A DNA stretch of 64,000 bases from assembly GCF_017068395.1 (NCBI RefSeq), contig NZ_CP070619.1, positions 8,246,001 through 8,310,000 of the forward strand. The letters run 5' to 3'. The notes beneath the pieces were generated by a model. The model was given only the letters and a program-made list of their open reading frames with translations. It made no database searches and had not been told where the DNA came from. Shown in pieces: positions 53,608 through 61,510 of the stretch; the stretch's first letter is position 1; the number at the start of each line of letters is the position of its first letter. The position numbers and the translations under genes were made by a program. The DNA is from Rhodococcus pseudokoreensis. Lineage in GTDB: Bacteria > Actinomycetota > Actinomycetes > Mycobacteriales > Mycobacteriaceae.

Positions 53608-53818
53608 AATGGGTGAGGTCACGCAAATTGGGAGTTCTTCATTCGTGTCGGGAGCCTGGTTGTCGTTGTGGCACCCGATGATTCCGGTCGAGTGCGGGTC
53701 TCTGGACGCAGCGGGGATGCTCATTTCGGGTGACGTCCGAGCGTCGACCGTTCGGCGTCCAGCCAGGTGAGAGGGTGTTTCCGTGAGCGCAGTAATGAAT
53801 TGCATCGAGTGGCATATA

Positions 53819-53834
53819 TGCAAATGGACTTGCA
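53819..53834. promoter_or_regulatory. RpiR-box candidate, copy 2
   Basis: TGCAA-ATGGAC-TTGCA, extended by A and T to a 6-bp arm on each side. It lies 77 bases upstream of the permease start. Confidence 0.6.
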
Positions 53835-53910
53835 TCCAGCGCAGATGGCGTGTTTCATGGCTGGCACGCAGTTACCTGGGTCACATCCGCGTTTCACGGA
53901 AGAAGGCATC

Positions 53911-55326
53911 GTGCCAACCTCGATTTCCAGCTCGGAAAACCTCGAGCACTCCATCAACACTCGTCAGCTGACGATGATCGGCATCGGCGGCGTCATCGGT
54001 GCCGGCCTGTTCGTCGGCAGCGGCAAGGCGATCTCCTCCGCAGGCCCGGGCATCGTCCTGGTCTATCTGTTCACCGGGCTCCTCATCATCCTGGTGATGC
54101 GGATGCTCGCCGAACTGGCCACCGCGAGCCCCGAGACCGGTTCGTTCTCGACCTATGCCTCCCGCGAACTCGGTTCGTGGGCAGGGCTTTCCGTCGGGTG
54201 GCTCTATGCGTATCACTGGTGCGTGACCGTCGCCTTCGAGGCGATCGCCGGCGCCGCGATCGCGAACCAACTGATCCCCGTCGTGCCCACCTGGCTGTAC
54301 GCACTGATCTTCATGACCGCGTTGACCGGGGTGAATCTGGCGGCGGTCACCTCCTTCGCGCGGTTCGAATTCTGGTTCGCCCTGATCAAGGTGACGGCGA
54401 TCGTGCTGTTCATCGGTATCGGCGTCGCCGCAATCTTCGGCGTCCTGCCGCACTTCGACTCGCCCGGCACCTCGAACCTGCTCGGGCAGGGTGGGCTGTT
54501 CCCGAACGGTCTCACACCTCTGCTGATCGCCACCTTGACGGTGTTCTTCTCCTACTTCGGCACCGAACTGGTCACCATCGCCGCTGGTGAGGCAAAGGAC
54601 CCTGTCACAGCCGTCCGCAAGAGCACGCGCAGCGTCGCCTGGCGAATCCTGATCTTCTACGTCGGCTCCATCCTCGTCGTCGTCACGCTGCTGCCGTGGG
54701 ACACCGCCGAGGTCACCAAGAGTCCGTACACCGCCGTGCTGAACCTCCTCGGCCTGCCCGGCGCGCACACCATCATGAACCTGGTCGTCCTCACCGCGGT
54801 GCTGTCCTGCCTGAACTCGGGCATCTACTCCTCCTCCCGGATGCTCTTCTCGCTGGCCCGCCGCGGGGAAGGCCCCCGAGTGCTCGCCCGGACCGGCAAG
54901 TCCGGAGTTCCCGTGAAAGCGGTGCTCGCAGCCTCCAGTGCCGGATTCGTCGCGGTCATCGCGAACTACTTCCTGCCCACCGGGGCCGTGTTCACCTTCC
55001 TGCTCAGCTCGTCCGGCGCCGTCGCCGTGGTGGTCTACCTGTGCATCTGCGGTACCCAGATCGTCGGCCGCCGAAAGAAGACCGCGGAGGAGACGGCTGC
55101 GTTGCCGGTCAAGATGTGGGGCTTCCCCTACCTGTCCTATGTGGTTGGCGTCATCCTGCTCGCCATCGTCGCCGGTATGGCGTTCACTCCCGCCACTCGA
55201 ACGCCCTTGGTGCTGACCATGATCGTCACCGCCCTGGCCGTCGCCGCGGGCCTGATTCACCAGCGACGCACCACCGTGCCGGCCGGAAACGGCAACACCA
55301 CGCTGACCGAATCTCGCCGGCAGTAG
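53911..55326 (+). CDS. Amino-acid permease (AAT/GABA-type)
   Basis: A 471-residue APC-superfamily transporter with about twelve helices. The start is characteristic: INTRQLTMIGIGGVIGAGLF then VGSGKAI. It probably imports an amino acid or related amine. GTG 53911 is chosen because GGAAGAAGG lies just upstream; an ATG at 53860 would add 17 residues. It is divergent from the CoA-thioester operon and convergent with the RpiR gene. Confidence 0.87.
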   Translation: MPTSISSSENLEHSINTRQLTMIGIGGVIGAGLFVGSGKAISSAGPGIVLVYLFTGLLIILVMRMLAELATASPETGSFSTYASRELGSWAGLSVGWLYAYHWCVTVAFEAIAGAAIANQLIPVVPTWLYALIFMTALTGVNLAAVTSFARFEFWFALIKVTAIVLFIGIGVAAIFGVLPHFDSPGTSNLLGQGGLFPNGLTPLLIATLTVFFSYFGTELVTIAAGEAKDPVTAVRKSTRSVAWRILIFYVGSILVVVTLLPWDTAEVTKSPYTAVLNLLGLPGAHTIMNLVVLTAVLSCLNSGIYSSSRMLFSLARRGEGPRVLARTGKSGVPVKAVLAASSAGFVAVIANYFLPTGAVFTFLLSSSGAVAVVVYLCICGTQIVGRRKKTAEETAALPVKMWGFPYLSYVVGVILLAIVAGMAFTPATRTPLVLTMIVTALAVAAGLIHQRRTTVPAGNGNTTLTESRRQ

Positions 55327-55342
55327 CCCTCGCGCACAAGGA

Positions 55343-55376
55343 GAGTGGGGTGCATCCGATCGGGTGCACCCCACTC
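55343..55376. terminator. Bidirectional hairpin terminator
   Basis: Perfect 12-bp stem GAGTGGGGTGCA / TGCACCCCACTC with a 10-base loop between the convergent permease and RpiR genes. Confidence 0.75.
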
Positions 55377-55390
55377 CTCTGGTGGACCGG

Positions 55391-56302
55391 CTACTGCTGC
55401 TTGCCTGTCGCGGCGTCGGTGACGTACACGCTGAAGCTGCTCAAGAGCTTCTCCTCCTCGAGGAGGGTTTCGCGCACCCGGTGTCCGAGAAGCTGTGCGA
55501 CGCCGCCGGACATGGCCTGAGCCAGCGAGGTGAACGCTGTCATCGACCGCAACACCGAGGCGCTCGACGCGTCGATGTAAAAGGTGTCGTGCGCCGACGC
55601 GGCGAGCGGAGAGCTGGCATTGTCGGTGAACGCGATGACGTGTGCACCACTGCGCCTCGCCCACTCGGCGGCCCGAACGGTGTCAACGCTGTAACGGTGG
55701 ATGGACATCGCCACGAAGCAGTCGCCCTCGCGGACCCGACGCAAATCGTCGGTCAGCGAACCGACGCTGGCGTTGACCGTCTCCACGTCCTCACGCAGCA
55801 TGCGCAGCAAGTATCCGAGCAAGTACGCCGGGGCGTGGCACTTGCGCAATCCCATGACGTGCACACGCGGAGCCCGGGCGAGGTGTTCGACCGCTGAATC
55901 CCAAGTGGAATCCTCGATCCGGGCGAACGTGCGGGCGATGTTGGCCTGGTCGAGGGCGACGGTCTGTTCCAGCAGCCCGGCCCCGTCCGCGGCCATGTGC
56001 TCGAGGTTGTCGAAACGGCGCAGCAGCTGCGCCTGCTCCTGGAGACGTTCGCGGCACAGGCGCGTCAGCCCGGGATATCCCTTGAGTCCCAGTCCCGTCG
56101 CGAACCGTACGACGGTGGCCTCGTTGACGCCGACCGCGGCCGCTAGTTCCGAGATCGTCATGAACGCCACCGCCTCAGGGTCGGACATCACCCGCTCGGC
56201 GAGTTTCTTGTGCGACGGCGACAACGTGCCCTCGCGCTGACGAATCTCGGTGAGCAATTCCTCGAAGGTCGCAGGACCCGCCGTCTTGGACTTCGTGGCC
56301 AT
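55391..56302 (-). CDS. MurR/RpiR-family transcriptional regulator
   Basis: A 303-residue regulator. The N-terminal HTH (TISELAAAVGVNEATVVRFA, about residues 50-70) is followed by a SIS domain (VHVMGLRKCHAPAYLLGYLL, DCFVAMSIHRYSVDTV, HVIAFTDNASSPLAASA) that binds a phosphosugar or amine-type ligand. The TGCAA-N6-TTGCA site in its own promoter and in the permease/operon region suggests it regulates all three. ATG 56302 has GAGGAGAAGAGG upstream. Confidence 0.88.
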   Translation of the reverse strand: MATKSKTAGPATFEELLTEIRQREGTLSPSHKKLAERVMSDPEAVAFMTISELAAAVGVNEATVVRFATGLGLKGYPGLTRLCRERLQEQAQLLRRFDNLEHMAADGAGLLEQTVALDQANIARTFARIEDSTWDSAVEHLARAPRVHVMGLRKCHAPAYLLGYLLRMLREDVETVNASVGSLTDDLRRVREGDCFVAMSIHRYSVDTVRAAEWARRSGAHVIAFTDNASSPLAASAHDTFYIDASSASVLRSMTAFTSLAQAMSGGVAQLLGHRVRETLLEEEKLLSSFSVYVTDAATGKQQ

Positions 56303-56392
56303 GCGCGCCCTCTTCTCCTCGGGAACCGGTGGGTGATCACTGTCGTGCTAACGCCATCGTAATGGTTGCGATCTTGCTTCAAGACGTGCTAC

Positions 56393-56408
56393 TGCAATTG
56401 CCGTTGCA
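56393..56408. promoter_or_regulatory. RpiR-box candidate, copy 3
   Basis: TGCAA-TTGCCG-TTGCA, 91 bases before the RpiR start codon; identical half-sites and spacing to the two sites in the permease/operon region. Confidence 0.6.
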
Positions 56409-56549
56409 CTCGTCGGGTGTTCATCGCGAAACGGCTCGATCGGGTCTGTCGTGATGCCTTCACCGTCGTTTACTGGCGATTGAGCGCGGGCGGTCCAGGG
56501 TAGTCGGCTCAGTAGTCCGCACGGTCAAATCCATCCGTGGGAGTCGACG

Positions 56550-57260
56550 ATGATGACCAGGCTGCAGGTCGCGATCGCGGTGATCGTGGGATATTGGCTG
56601 GGCCGGGCCCGCCACACGAAGCTTGTCGCGGCGGGTGCCGGACGCCTTGCAGGCAGTCCGCAGGAGATGGTCGACCACGCCGCGAAGCTGCTGGATGCAT
56701 CGCCCGAGTTCGCCGCCCTCGACGAATCGATGCGCGGTCAACTCCTCGATGCCGTGAGGGTGGCGGCCGTGACCGCCGGCACCGCTCGGGGTGACGTCGA
56801 CGTCGATATCGACCGTCTGCTCCCCGGCGGCACAGACGAAGCCGCCGAAGACTTGGTCGAGGATGCCGCGGACCTGGTCGACGATGTCCCCGTCGACGAC
56901 TCCGTCGAACACGTCATCGACGGCGCCGAAACCGCCGCCGTCGACGTCGACGTGGGTAAGGGCCTGCTCGGCGCCGCGGGCAAGCTGAAGCGCCGGCGGC
57001 CTGCGACGAGCAGGAAATCGCCGGCCGCAGACCCGTCCGCCGACGTTGATGACGAGGACGACGACGCCGGCGAAACACCGGCCGACGAAGTACCGGCCGA
57101 CGAGACTCCCACTGAAGATGACGGCAGCACTGACGCACCTGCGCCGTCCACCGCCGAGGTCCGGGCGTGGGCTCGCGAACACGACTTTCCCGTCTCCGAC
57201 CGCGGACGACTGCGCGCCGAGGTGTGGGAGGCCTATACCGCCGCCCACCCCGAGCGCTGA
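56550..57260 (+). CDS. Membrane-anchored Lsr2-type DNA-binding protein
   Basis: A 236-residue protein with three parts. The N-terminus (LQVAIAVIVGYWLGRARHTK) is a short hydrophobic anchor. A helical and very acidic middle follows (long Asp/Glu-rich linker around residues 165-195). The last 35 residues (AEVRAWAREHDFPVSDRGRL then RAEVWEAYTAAHPE) closely match the Lsr2 C-terminal AT-rich DNA-binding domain, including a likely RGR-type hook. Lsr2 itself is about 110 residues and lacks an anchor. It may tether DNA to the membrane or a gas-vesicle/encapsulated structure; this is inference. Confidence 0.72.
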   Translation: MMTRLQVAIAVIVGYWLGRARHTKLVAAGAGRLAGSPQEMVDHAAKLLDASPEFAALDESMRGQLLDAVRVAAVTAGTARGDVDVDIDRLLPGGTDEAAEDLVEDAADLVDDVPVDDSVEHVIDGAETAAVDVDVGKGLLGAAGKLKRRRPATSRKSPAADPSADVDDEDDDAGETPADEVPADETPTEDDGSTDAPAPSTAEVRAWAREHDFPVSDRGRLRAEVWEAYTAAHPER

Positions 57261-57560
57261 CTTCAGTGGGGATTACGCAGCCTTCGTGGGTGACCCGCAA
57301 CCTTCAAGTTGAAGTTACGCTCAACTTCAGAATTGGTCGCCGCTGACCGTTGACTTCCCGGTCTCGGGTTGCTTATTCTTGGCTTCAGTTGAAATTGAAG
57401 TCAACTACAACTTCTCTGGTCCGGCTCGGGTTTCACTTGGAGTGCAGTGCTCGCTGTCAGTGAGTGCCGTTGTGGAACAAACGAAGTCGAGCATTTCGAG
57501 GGTCTGTGGCCGTGCGGGCCAAAGTCGTGGCACTCGGATCAAACGATGTGGAGGTGGACC
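57261..57560 (+). promoter_or_regulatory. Control region of the acyl-CoA dehydrogenase with repeated operators
   Basis: 300 bases without a gene and locally AT-rich. Two matched sites, TGAAGT-N8-ACTTCA (57310-57329) and TGAAGT-N8-ACTTCT (57396-57415), lie 86 bases apart amid several extra GTTGAA/CAACTT half-sites. This looks like a multi-site operator for a TetR- or GntR-type regulator of acyl-CoA metabolism not encoded here. Confidence 0.6.
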
Positions 57561-58712
57561 ATGGACTTGGTCCTGACCGATGAACAGTTGAGTTTCCAGC
57601 GGCTCGCGCGCGAGTTCCTGGACAAGGAGGTCGTTCCCTACCGCGCGCAGTGGGACCGCGATGAGTCGGTCGACACGTCGATCATTCCCAAACTGGGGGA
57701 GATGGGATTCTTCGGACTCACGATCCCCGAGCAGTACGGCGGTCTCGGAGGTGACTACATCACCTACTGCACCGGGATGGAAGAACTCGGGCGGGCTGAT
57801 TCTGCAGTGCGGGGAATCGTCTCGGTGTCGATGGGGTTGGTGGGCAAAGTAATTCTGTCCCACGGTACCGAGGCGCAGAAGCAGAAGTGGCTACCAGGCA
57901 TCGCCACCGGCGAGGTGCTCGCCTGTTTCGGACTGACCGAACCGGACACCGGATCCGACGCGGGAAACCTCCGCACACGAGCTACTCGAGACGGCGACGA
58001 CTACGTGATCGACGGCGCCAAGATGTTCATTACGAACGGGACGTGGGCGGACCTGTGCCTGGTGTTCGCCCGCACCGGCGGTCCGGGACCCACCGGCGTC
58101 TCAGCTTTCCTCGTTCCGACTGATCTTCCTGGATTCGGAAGATGTGAGATCAAGGGAAAGCTCGGTCTCCGTGGTCAGGCCACGGCGGAGCTGGCGTTCG
58201 ACAACGTCCGAGTACCTCGTGACGCCCTGCTCGGGGGCGAAGGCGAAGGGTTCAAGATCGCCATGCACTCGCTCGACAAGGGCAGGGTCTCCGTCGGCGC
58301 CGGCTGCGTCGGAATCATCCAAGGGTGTCTCGAATCGGTCGTGCAGTATTCGAAGGAACGCAAACAGTTCGGACGTCAGCTTGCCTCGTTCCAGATGATC
58401 CAGGACATGATCGCGAGCATCTCGGTCGACGCCGACGCCGCGCGTCTGCTCGTCTGGCGGGCAGCCGACCTCATCGAGAAGGGCAAGCCCTTCGGCGTCG
58501 AGGCGTCCAAGGCGAAGTTTTTCGCGAGTGAAGCCGCTGTCAGAGCAGCCAACCTCGCGATCCAAGCATTCGGCGGGTACGGCTACGTCGACGAGTATCC
58601 GGTCCAGAAGTACATGCGCGACGCTCGCGTCATGACGCTCTACGAAGGCACGAGCCAGATCCAGAAGCTGCTCATCGGGCGCGCCGAGACCGGCGTCAGT
58701 GCCTTCCTCTGA
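57561..58712 (+). CDS. Acyl-CoA dehydrogenase
   Basis: A 383-residue flavoenzyme that introduces the alpha,beta double bond in acyl-CoA thioesters. It has FAD/substrate motifs CFGLTEPDTGSDAGNLRTRA and KMFITNGTWADLCLVFA, the C-terminal GGYGYVDEYPVQKYMRDARV, and the catalytic base Glu 362 in LYEGTSQIQ. ATG 57561 has a strong GGAGGTGG upstream. Its control region contains the TGAAGT-N8-ACTTC array. The DUF3068 gene follows 93 bases downstream. Confidence 0.9.
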   Translation: MDLVLTDEQLSFQRLAREFLDKEVVPYRAQWDRDESVDTSIIPKLGEMGFFGLTIPEQYGGLGGDYITYCTGMEELGRADSAVRGIVSVSMGLVGKVILSHGTEAQKQKWLPGIATGEVLACFGLTEPDTGSDAGNLRTRATRDGDDYVIDGAKMFITNGTWADLCLVFARTGGPGPTGVSAFLVPTDLPGFGRCEIKGKLGLRGQATAELAFDNVRVPRDALLGGEGEGFKIAMHSLDKGRVSVGAGCVGIIQGCLESVVQYSKERKQFGRQLASFQMIQDMIASISVDADAARLLVWRAADLIEKGKPFGVEASKAKFFASEAAVRAANLAIQAFGGYGYVDEYPVQKYMRDARVMTLYEGTSQIQKLLIGRAETGVSAFL

Positions 58713-58805
58713 CGGGTGTCTCGTCGGTTCGCAGAATTCCTGCAATGCCGAATCACGCACTCGCACAATTCGAACGACCCGACATCAACTAGGAGCAGAA
58801 CGAAC

Positions 58806-59885
58806 ATGTCCGTCCGCCGATCTTCGATCGTATGGCTCGTCCTCGGCATAGTGCTGATCATGAGTGGCGTACTGGTCCGATTCGTCGCGTTGCCGGCGCT
58901 GTCCAAGCTGCCTGCCGACTTCACTGCGAGCCAGAAGTACGAGGGCAGTATCAGCGCGCTGAACCAACAGGCGTTCGCATCGAATGACCTGGCGAATCTG
59001 GTCGGTCCCACAGTCGCGGTGACCGCAGACCGTCGACTGTCCGTGGATGCCGTCGATGGTGACACGGCAATTGTCACCACCGACACCGCGATCAATCTCC
59101 CTGACGGTACGCAGCAAAAGGATGCTCACACCTTTGCCGTCAATCGTGTCGATTTCTCACCCGTGCCGCTGACCGAGCAGGAAATGCAGGCAGTGGTACC
59201 GGCAGGTGAGCGGGCGACGTTCGAGCCACACGAGGGCGTTGCCTTCAGTTTCACACCGAACCCCCCGGCCGATGGCAATCAGATCTACGACACGGTGACA
59301 ATGACGGGCCAGAGCGCGACCTTCACCGGTGAGGACACCGTGGCCGGTCGCCAGGTCAAGCGATATGAGGTTGACGCGGCAGGACCGATACAGAGCCCGG
59401 CCCTTTTGGCGCAGTTCGAGCAGTTTCCCACCCAACTCCCCAAGGCGCTCGTCCTCGGATTGCTGCAGGCCGGAATCGTTCCGGAATCCTCTATCCCAGC
59501 TGTCCAAGAGGGACTGGCCTCGCTGCCGGAACGGATCGCCATCGGTTACGGCAGCACGAATTCGATGAGCGTCGCCGTCGATCAGCAATTCGGAACGCCA
59601 CTCGACATCGCGCAGACACAGGGGCTGTATGTCACGGTGCCGATCGACGGCCAGGACGTGCCGATACTTCCGCTGTCCGTCGCGACGCTTCATACCGCGC
59701 CCGCGGATGTCACCGCGGTTGCCGACGACCTTTCGAAGAATGCGACTCTCCTGTCCGCCATCGGGCTGTGGTTTCCCATTGTCGCGCTCACCGTCGGCGC
59801 CGGGTTGATTGCGCTGGCTGCGCTCCGATGGAGAAGGCAAGTGGCGTCGGAGTCCCCGGACCTGGAACTCGAACCGCAGCACTAG
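58806..59885 (+). CDS. DUF3068/PorA-family envelope protein
   Basis: A 359-residue protein anchored at both ends: an N-terminal helix (SSIVWLVLGIVLIMSGVLVR) and a C-terminal one (LWFPIVALTVGAGLIALAAL), with a large domain between. DUF3068 is confined to mycolic-acid-bearing actinobacteria and is called porin PorA-like, though the function is not established. It lies between the acyl-CoA dehydrogenase and transhydrogenase genes. AGGAGC precedes ATG 58806. Confidence 0.8.
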   Translation: MSVRRSSIVWLVLGIVLIMSGVLVRFVALPALSKLPADFTASQKYEGSISALNQQAFASNDLANLVGPTVAVTADRRLSVDAVDGDTAIVTTDTAINLPDGTQQKDAHTFAVNRVDFSPVPLTEQEMQAVVPAGERATFEPHEGVAFSFTPNPPADGNQIYDTVTMTGQSATFTGEDTVAGRQVKRYEVDAAGPIQSPALLAQFEQFPTQLPKALVLGLLQAGIVPESSIPAVQEGLASLPERIAIGYGSTNSMSVAVDQQFGTPLDIAQTQGLYVTVPIDGQDVPILPLSVATLHTAPADVTAVADDLSKNATLLSAIGLWFPIVALTVGAGLIALAALRWRRQVASESPDLELEPQH

Positions 59886-59919
59886 CAGTGCTCTTGGTTC
59901 GGACAGAAAGGAATTGGAT

Positions 59920-61032
59920 GTGTCTGAGTCTCTGAAATCTCCCCGTCCGCCCGTAGTCGGTGTCGTTCGGGAGTCGAACGACGGTGAGCGTCGGGTGGCG
60001 TTGGTGCCGAAGATCGTGGCGTCGTTGATCGCCAAGGGCGTCGACGTGGTGGTCGAGTCGGGTGCCGGGTTGGGCGCGTTGATTCCGGACGAGTTGTACA
60101 AATTGGCAGGAGCCGCCATCGCCGACCCGTGGTCGGCGGAGGTGATCGTGAAGGTCGCGCCGCCGTCGGACGAGGAAGTGGGCCGGTTGCGCGCCGGGCA
60201 GACGTTGATCGGGTTCCTCGCCCCCCGTAATCAGGACAATCAGGTGGCCGCGCTGAAGGCGGCCGGGGTGCAGGCCTTCGCGGTGGAGGCGATCCCGCGG
60301 ATCTCCCGCGCCCAGGTGATGGACGCGTTGTCGTCGCAGGCGAACGTGTCCGGCTACAAGTCGGTGCTGTTGGCGGCGTCGGAGTCGACCCGGTTCTTCC
60401 CGATGCTGACCACCGCCGCGGGCACGGTCAAGCCGGCGACGGTGCTGGTCCTCGGGGTCGGTGTCGCCGGCCTGCAGGCCCTCGCGACGGCGAAGCGGCT
60501 CGGCGGTAGGGCCACCGGCTACGACGTGCGCCCCGAGGTCGCCGACCAGGTCCGCTCGGTCGGTGCGCAGTGGCTCGATCTGGGAATCGACGCCGCCGGT
60601 GAGGGCGGCTACGCCCGCGAACTCACCGAGGACGAGCGGGCGCAGCAGCAGCAGGCCCTGGAAAACGCGATCAAGGGGTTCGACGTGGTCATCACCACCG
60701 CCCTGGTCCCGGGCCGCCCGGCACCCCGGTTGGTCACGGCCGCCGCGGTCGAGGGCATGAAACCCGGCAGTGTGGTGGTCGACCTGGCCGGCGAGACCGG
60801 CGGCAACTGCGAGCTCACCGAACCCGGTCAGACCGTCGTCAAGCACGGGGTGACGATCTGCTCGCCGCTGAACCTGCCCGCGTCCATGCCCGAGCACGCC
60901 TCCGAGCTGTACTCGAAGAACATCTCCGCGCTGCTGGAGCTGATGCTCGTCGACGGCGCGCTGGCGCCCGATTTCTCGGACGAGGTCCTCGCCGCGTCCT
61001 GCGTCACCCGCGACACCAAGGAATCGTCATGA
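59920..61032 (+). CDS. pntAA: NAD(P) transhydrogenase subunit alpha part 1
   Basis: A 370-residue NAD(H)-binding domain I subunit of proton-translocating transhydrogenase, which reduces NADP+ with NADH using proton entry. It has VGVVRESNDGERRVALVPKI at the start, the nucleotide-binding VLVLGVGVAGLQALATAKRL, and the mobile-loop region near ICSPLNLPASMPEHASELYS. GTG 59920 follows AAAGGA. Its stop overlaps the start of a hidden 50-residue gene. Confidence 0.92.
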   Translation: MSESLKSPRPPVVGVVRESNDGERRVALVPKIVASLIAKGVDVVVESGAGLGALIPDELYKLAGAAIADPWSAEVIVKVAPPSDEEVGRLRAGQTLIGFLAPRNQDNQVAALKAAGVQAFAVEAIPRISRAQVMDALSSQANVSGYKSVLLAASESTRFFPMLTTAAGTVKPATVLVLGVGVAGLQALATAKRLGGRATGYDVRPEVADQVRSVGAQWLDLGIDAAGEGGYARELTEDERAQQQQALENAIKGFDVVITTALVPGRPAPRLVTAAAVEGMKPGSVVVDLAGETGGNCELTEPGQTVVKHGVTICSPLNLPASMPEHASELYSKNISALLELMLVDGALAPDFSDEVLAASCVTRDTKESS

Positions 61033-61181
61033 TCACAACACTTTTCAAAACACTCGCGACACCGCTGGCAGTGTTCCTCGACCACGTGATGGTACCGAGG
61101 CGAACGTACGAATTCGTCGACCTGTCGGAGGAACTGGCGGGCGAGACGGATGTTCGTCGAGATACGAAGGCGGCCATCTGA
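61029..61181 (+). CDS. 50-residue small protein in the pnt operon
   Basis: ATG 61029 overlaps the pntAA stop (ATGA) and TGA 61179-61181 overlaps the pntAB ATG (TGATG). The product begins MITTLFKTLATPLAVFLDHV and ends DVRRDTKAAI. The N-terminal 20 residues could form a short amphipathic or membrane helix; the rest is acidic then basic. The double overlap makes translation likely. I recognise no family. It may assist assembly of the split transhydrogenase. Confidence 0.65.
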   Translation: MITTLFKTLATPLAVFLDHVMVPRRTYEFVDLSEELAGETDVRRDTKAAI

Positions 61182-61510
61182 TGTATGCGGAGTTGTTGGC
61201 GAACATCGCGATCCTGGTGTTGTCCGGGTTCGTGGGGTTCGCGGTGATCTCGAAGGTCCCGAACACGTTGCATACCCCGTTGATGTCGGGGACGAACGCG
61301 ATCCACGGCATCGTGGTGCTCGGCGCCCTGGTGGTGCTCGGCAAGGTCGACAACCCGCCGTGGGGGTTGCAGGTGATCCTGTTCGTGGCGCTGGTGTTCG
61401 GAACGATCAACGTGGTCGGTGGTTTCGTGGTGACCGACCGGATGCTGGGCATGTTCAAGTCCAAGCCGGCCGCCCCTGCCGCTGCTGTTGAGAAGGGTGG
61501 GGACCGGTAA
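61181..61510 (+). CDS. pntAB: NAD(P) transhydrogenase subunit alpha part 2
   Basis: A 109-residue membrane subunit with about three to four helices (LLANIAILVLSGFVGFAVIS, GTNAIHGIVVLGALVVLG, ILFVALVFGTINVVGGFVV). Together with PntB it forms the proton channel. It overlaps both neighbours by one to four bases. Confidence 0.92.
   Translation: MYAELLANIAILVLSGFVGFAVISKVPNTLHTPLMSGTNAIHGIVVLGALVVLGKVDNPPWGLQVILFVALVFGTINVVGGFVVTDRMLGMFKSKPAAPAAAVEKGGDR

Larger units (their letters stand above)
53459..53910. promoter_or_regulatory. Divergent control region of CoA operon and permease
   Basis: 452 bases without a convincing gene. It holds two copies of TGCAA-N6-TTGCA (53592-53607 and 53819-53834), one near each promoter, and the region is locally AT-richer than the genes. 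A third copy lies upstream of the RpiR gene. Confidence 0.6.
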
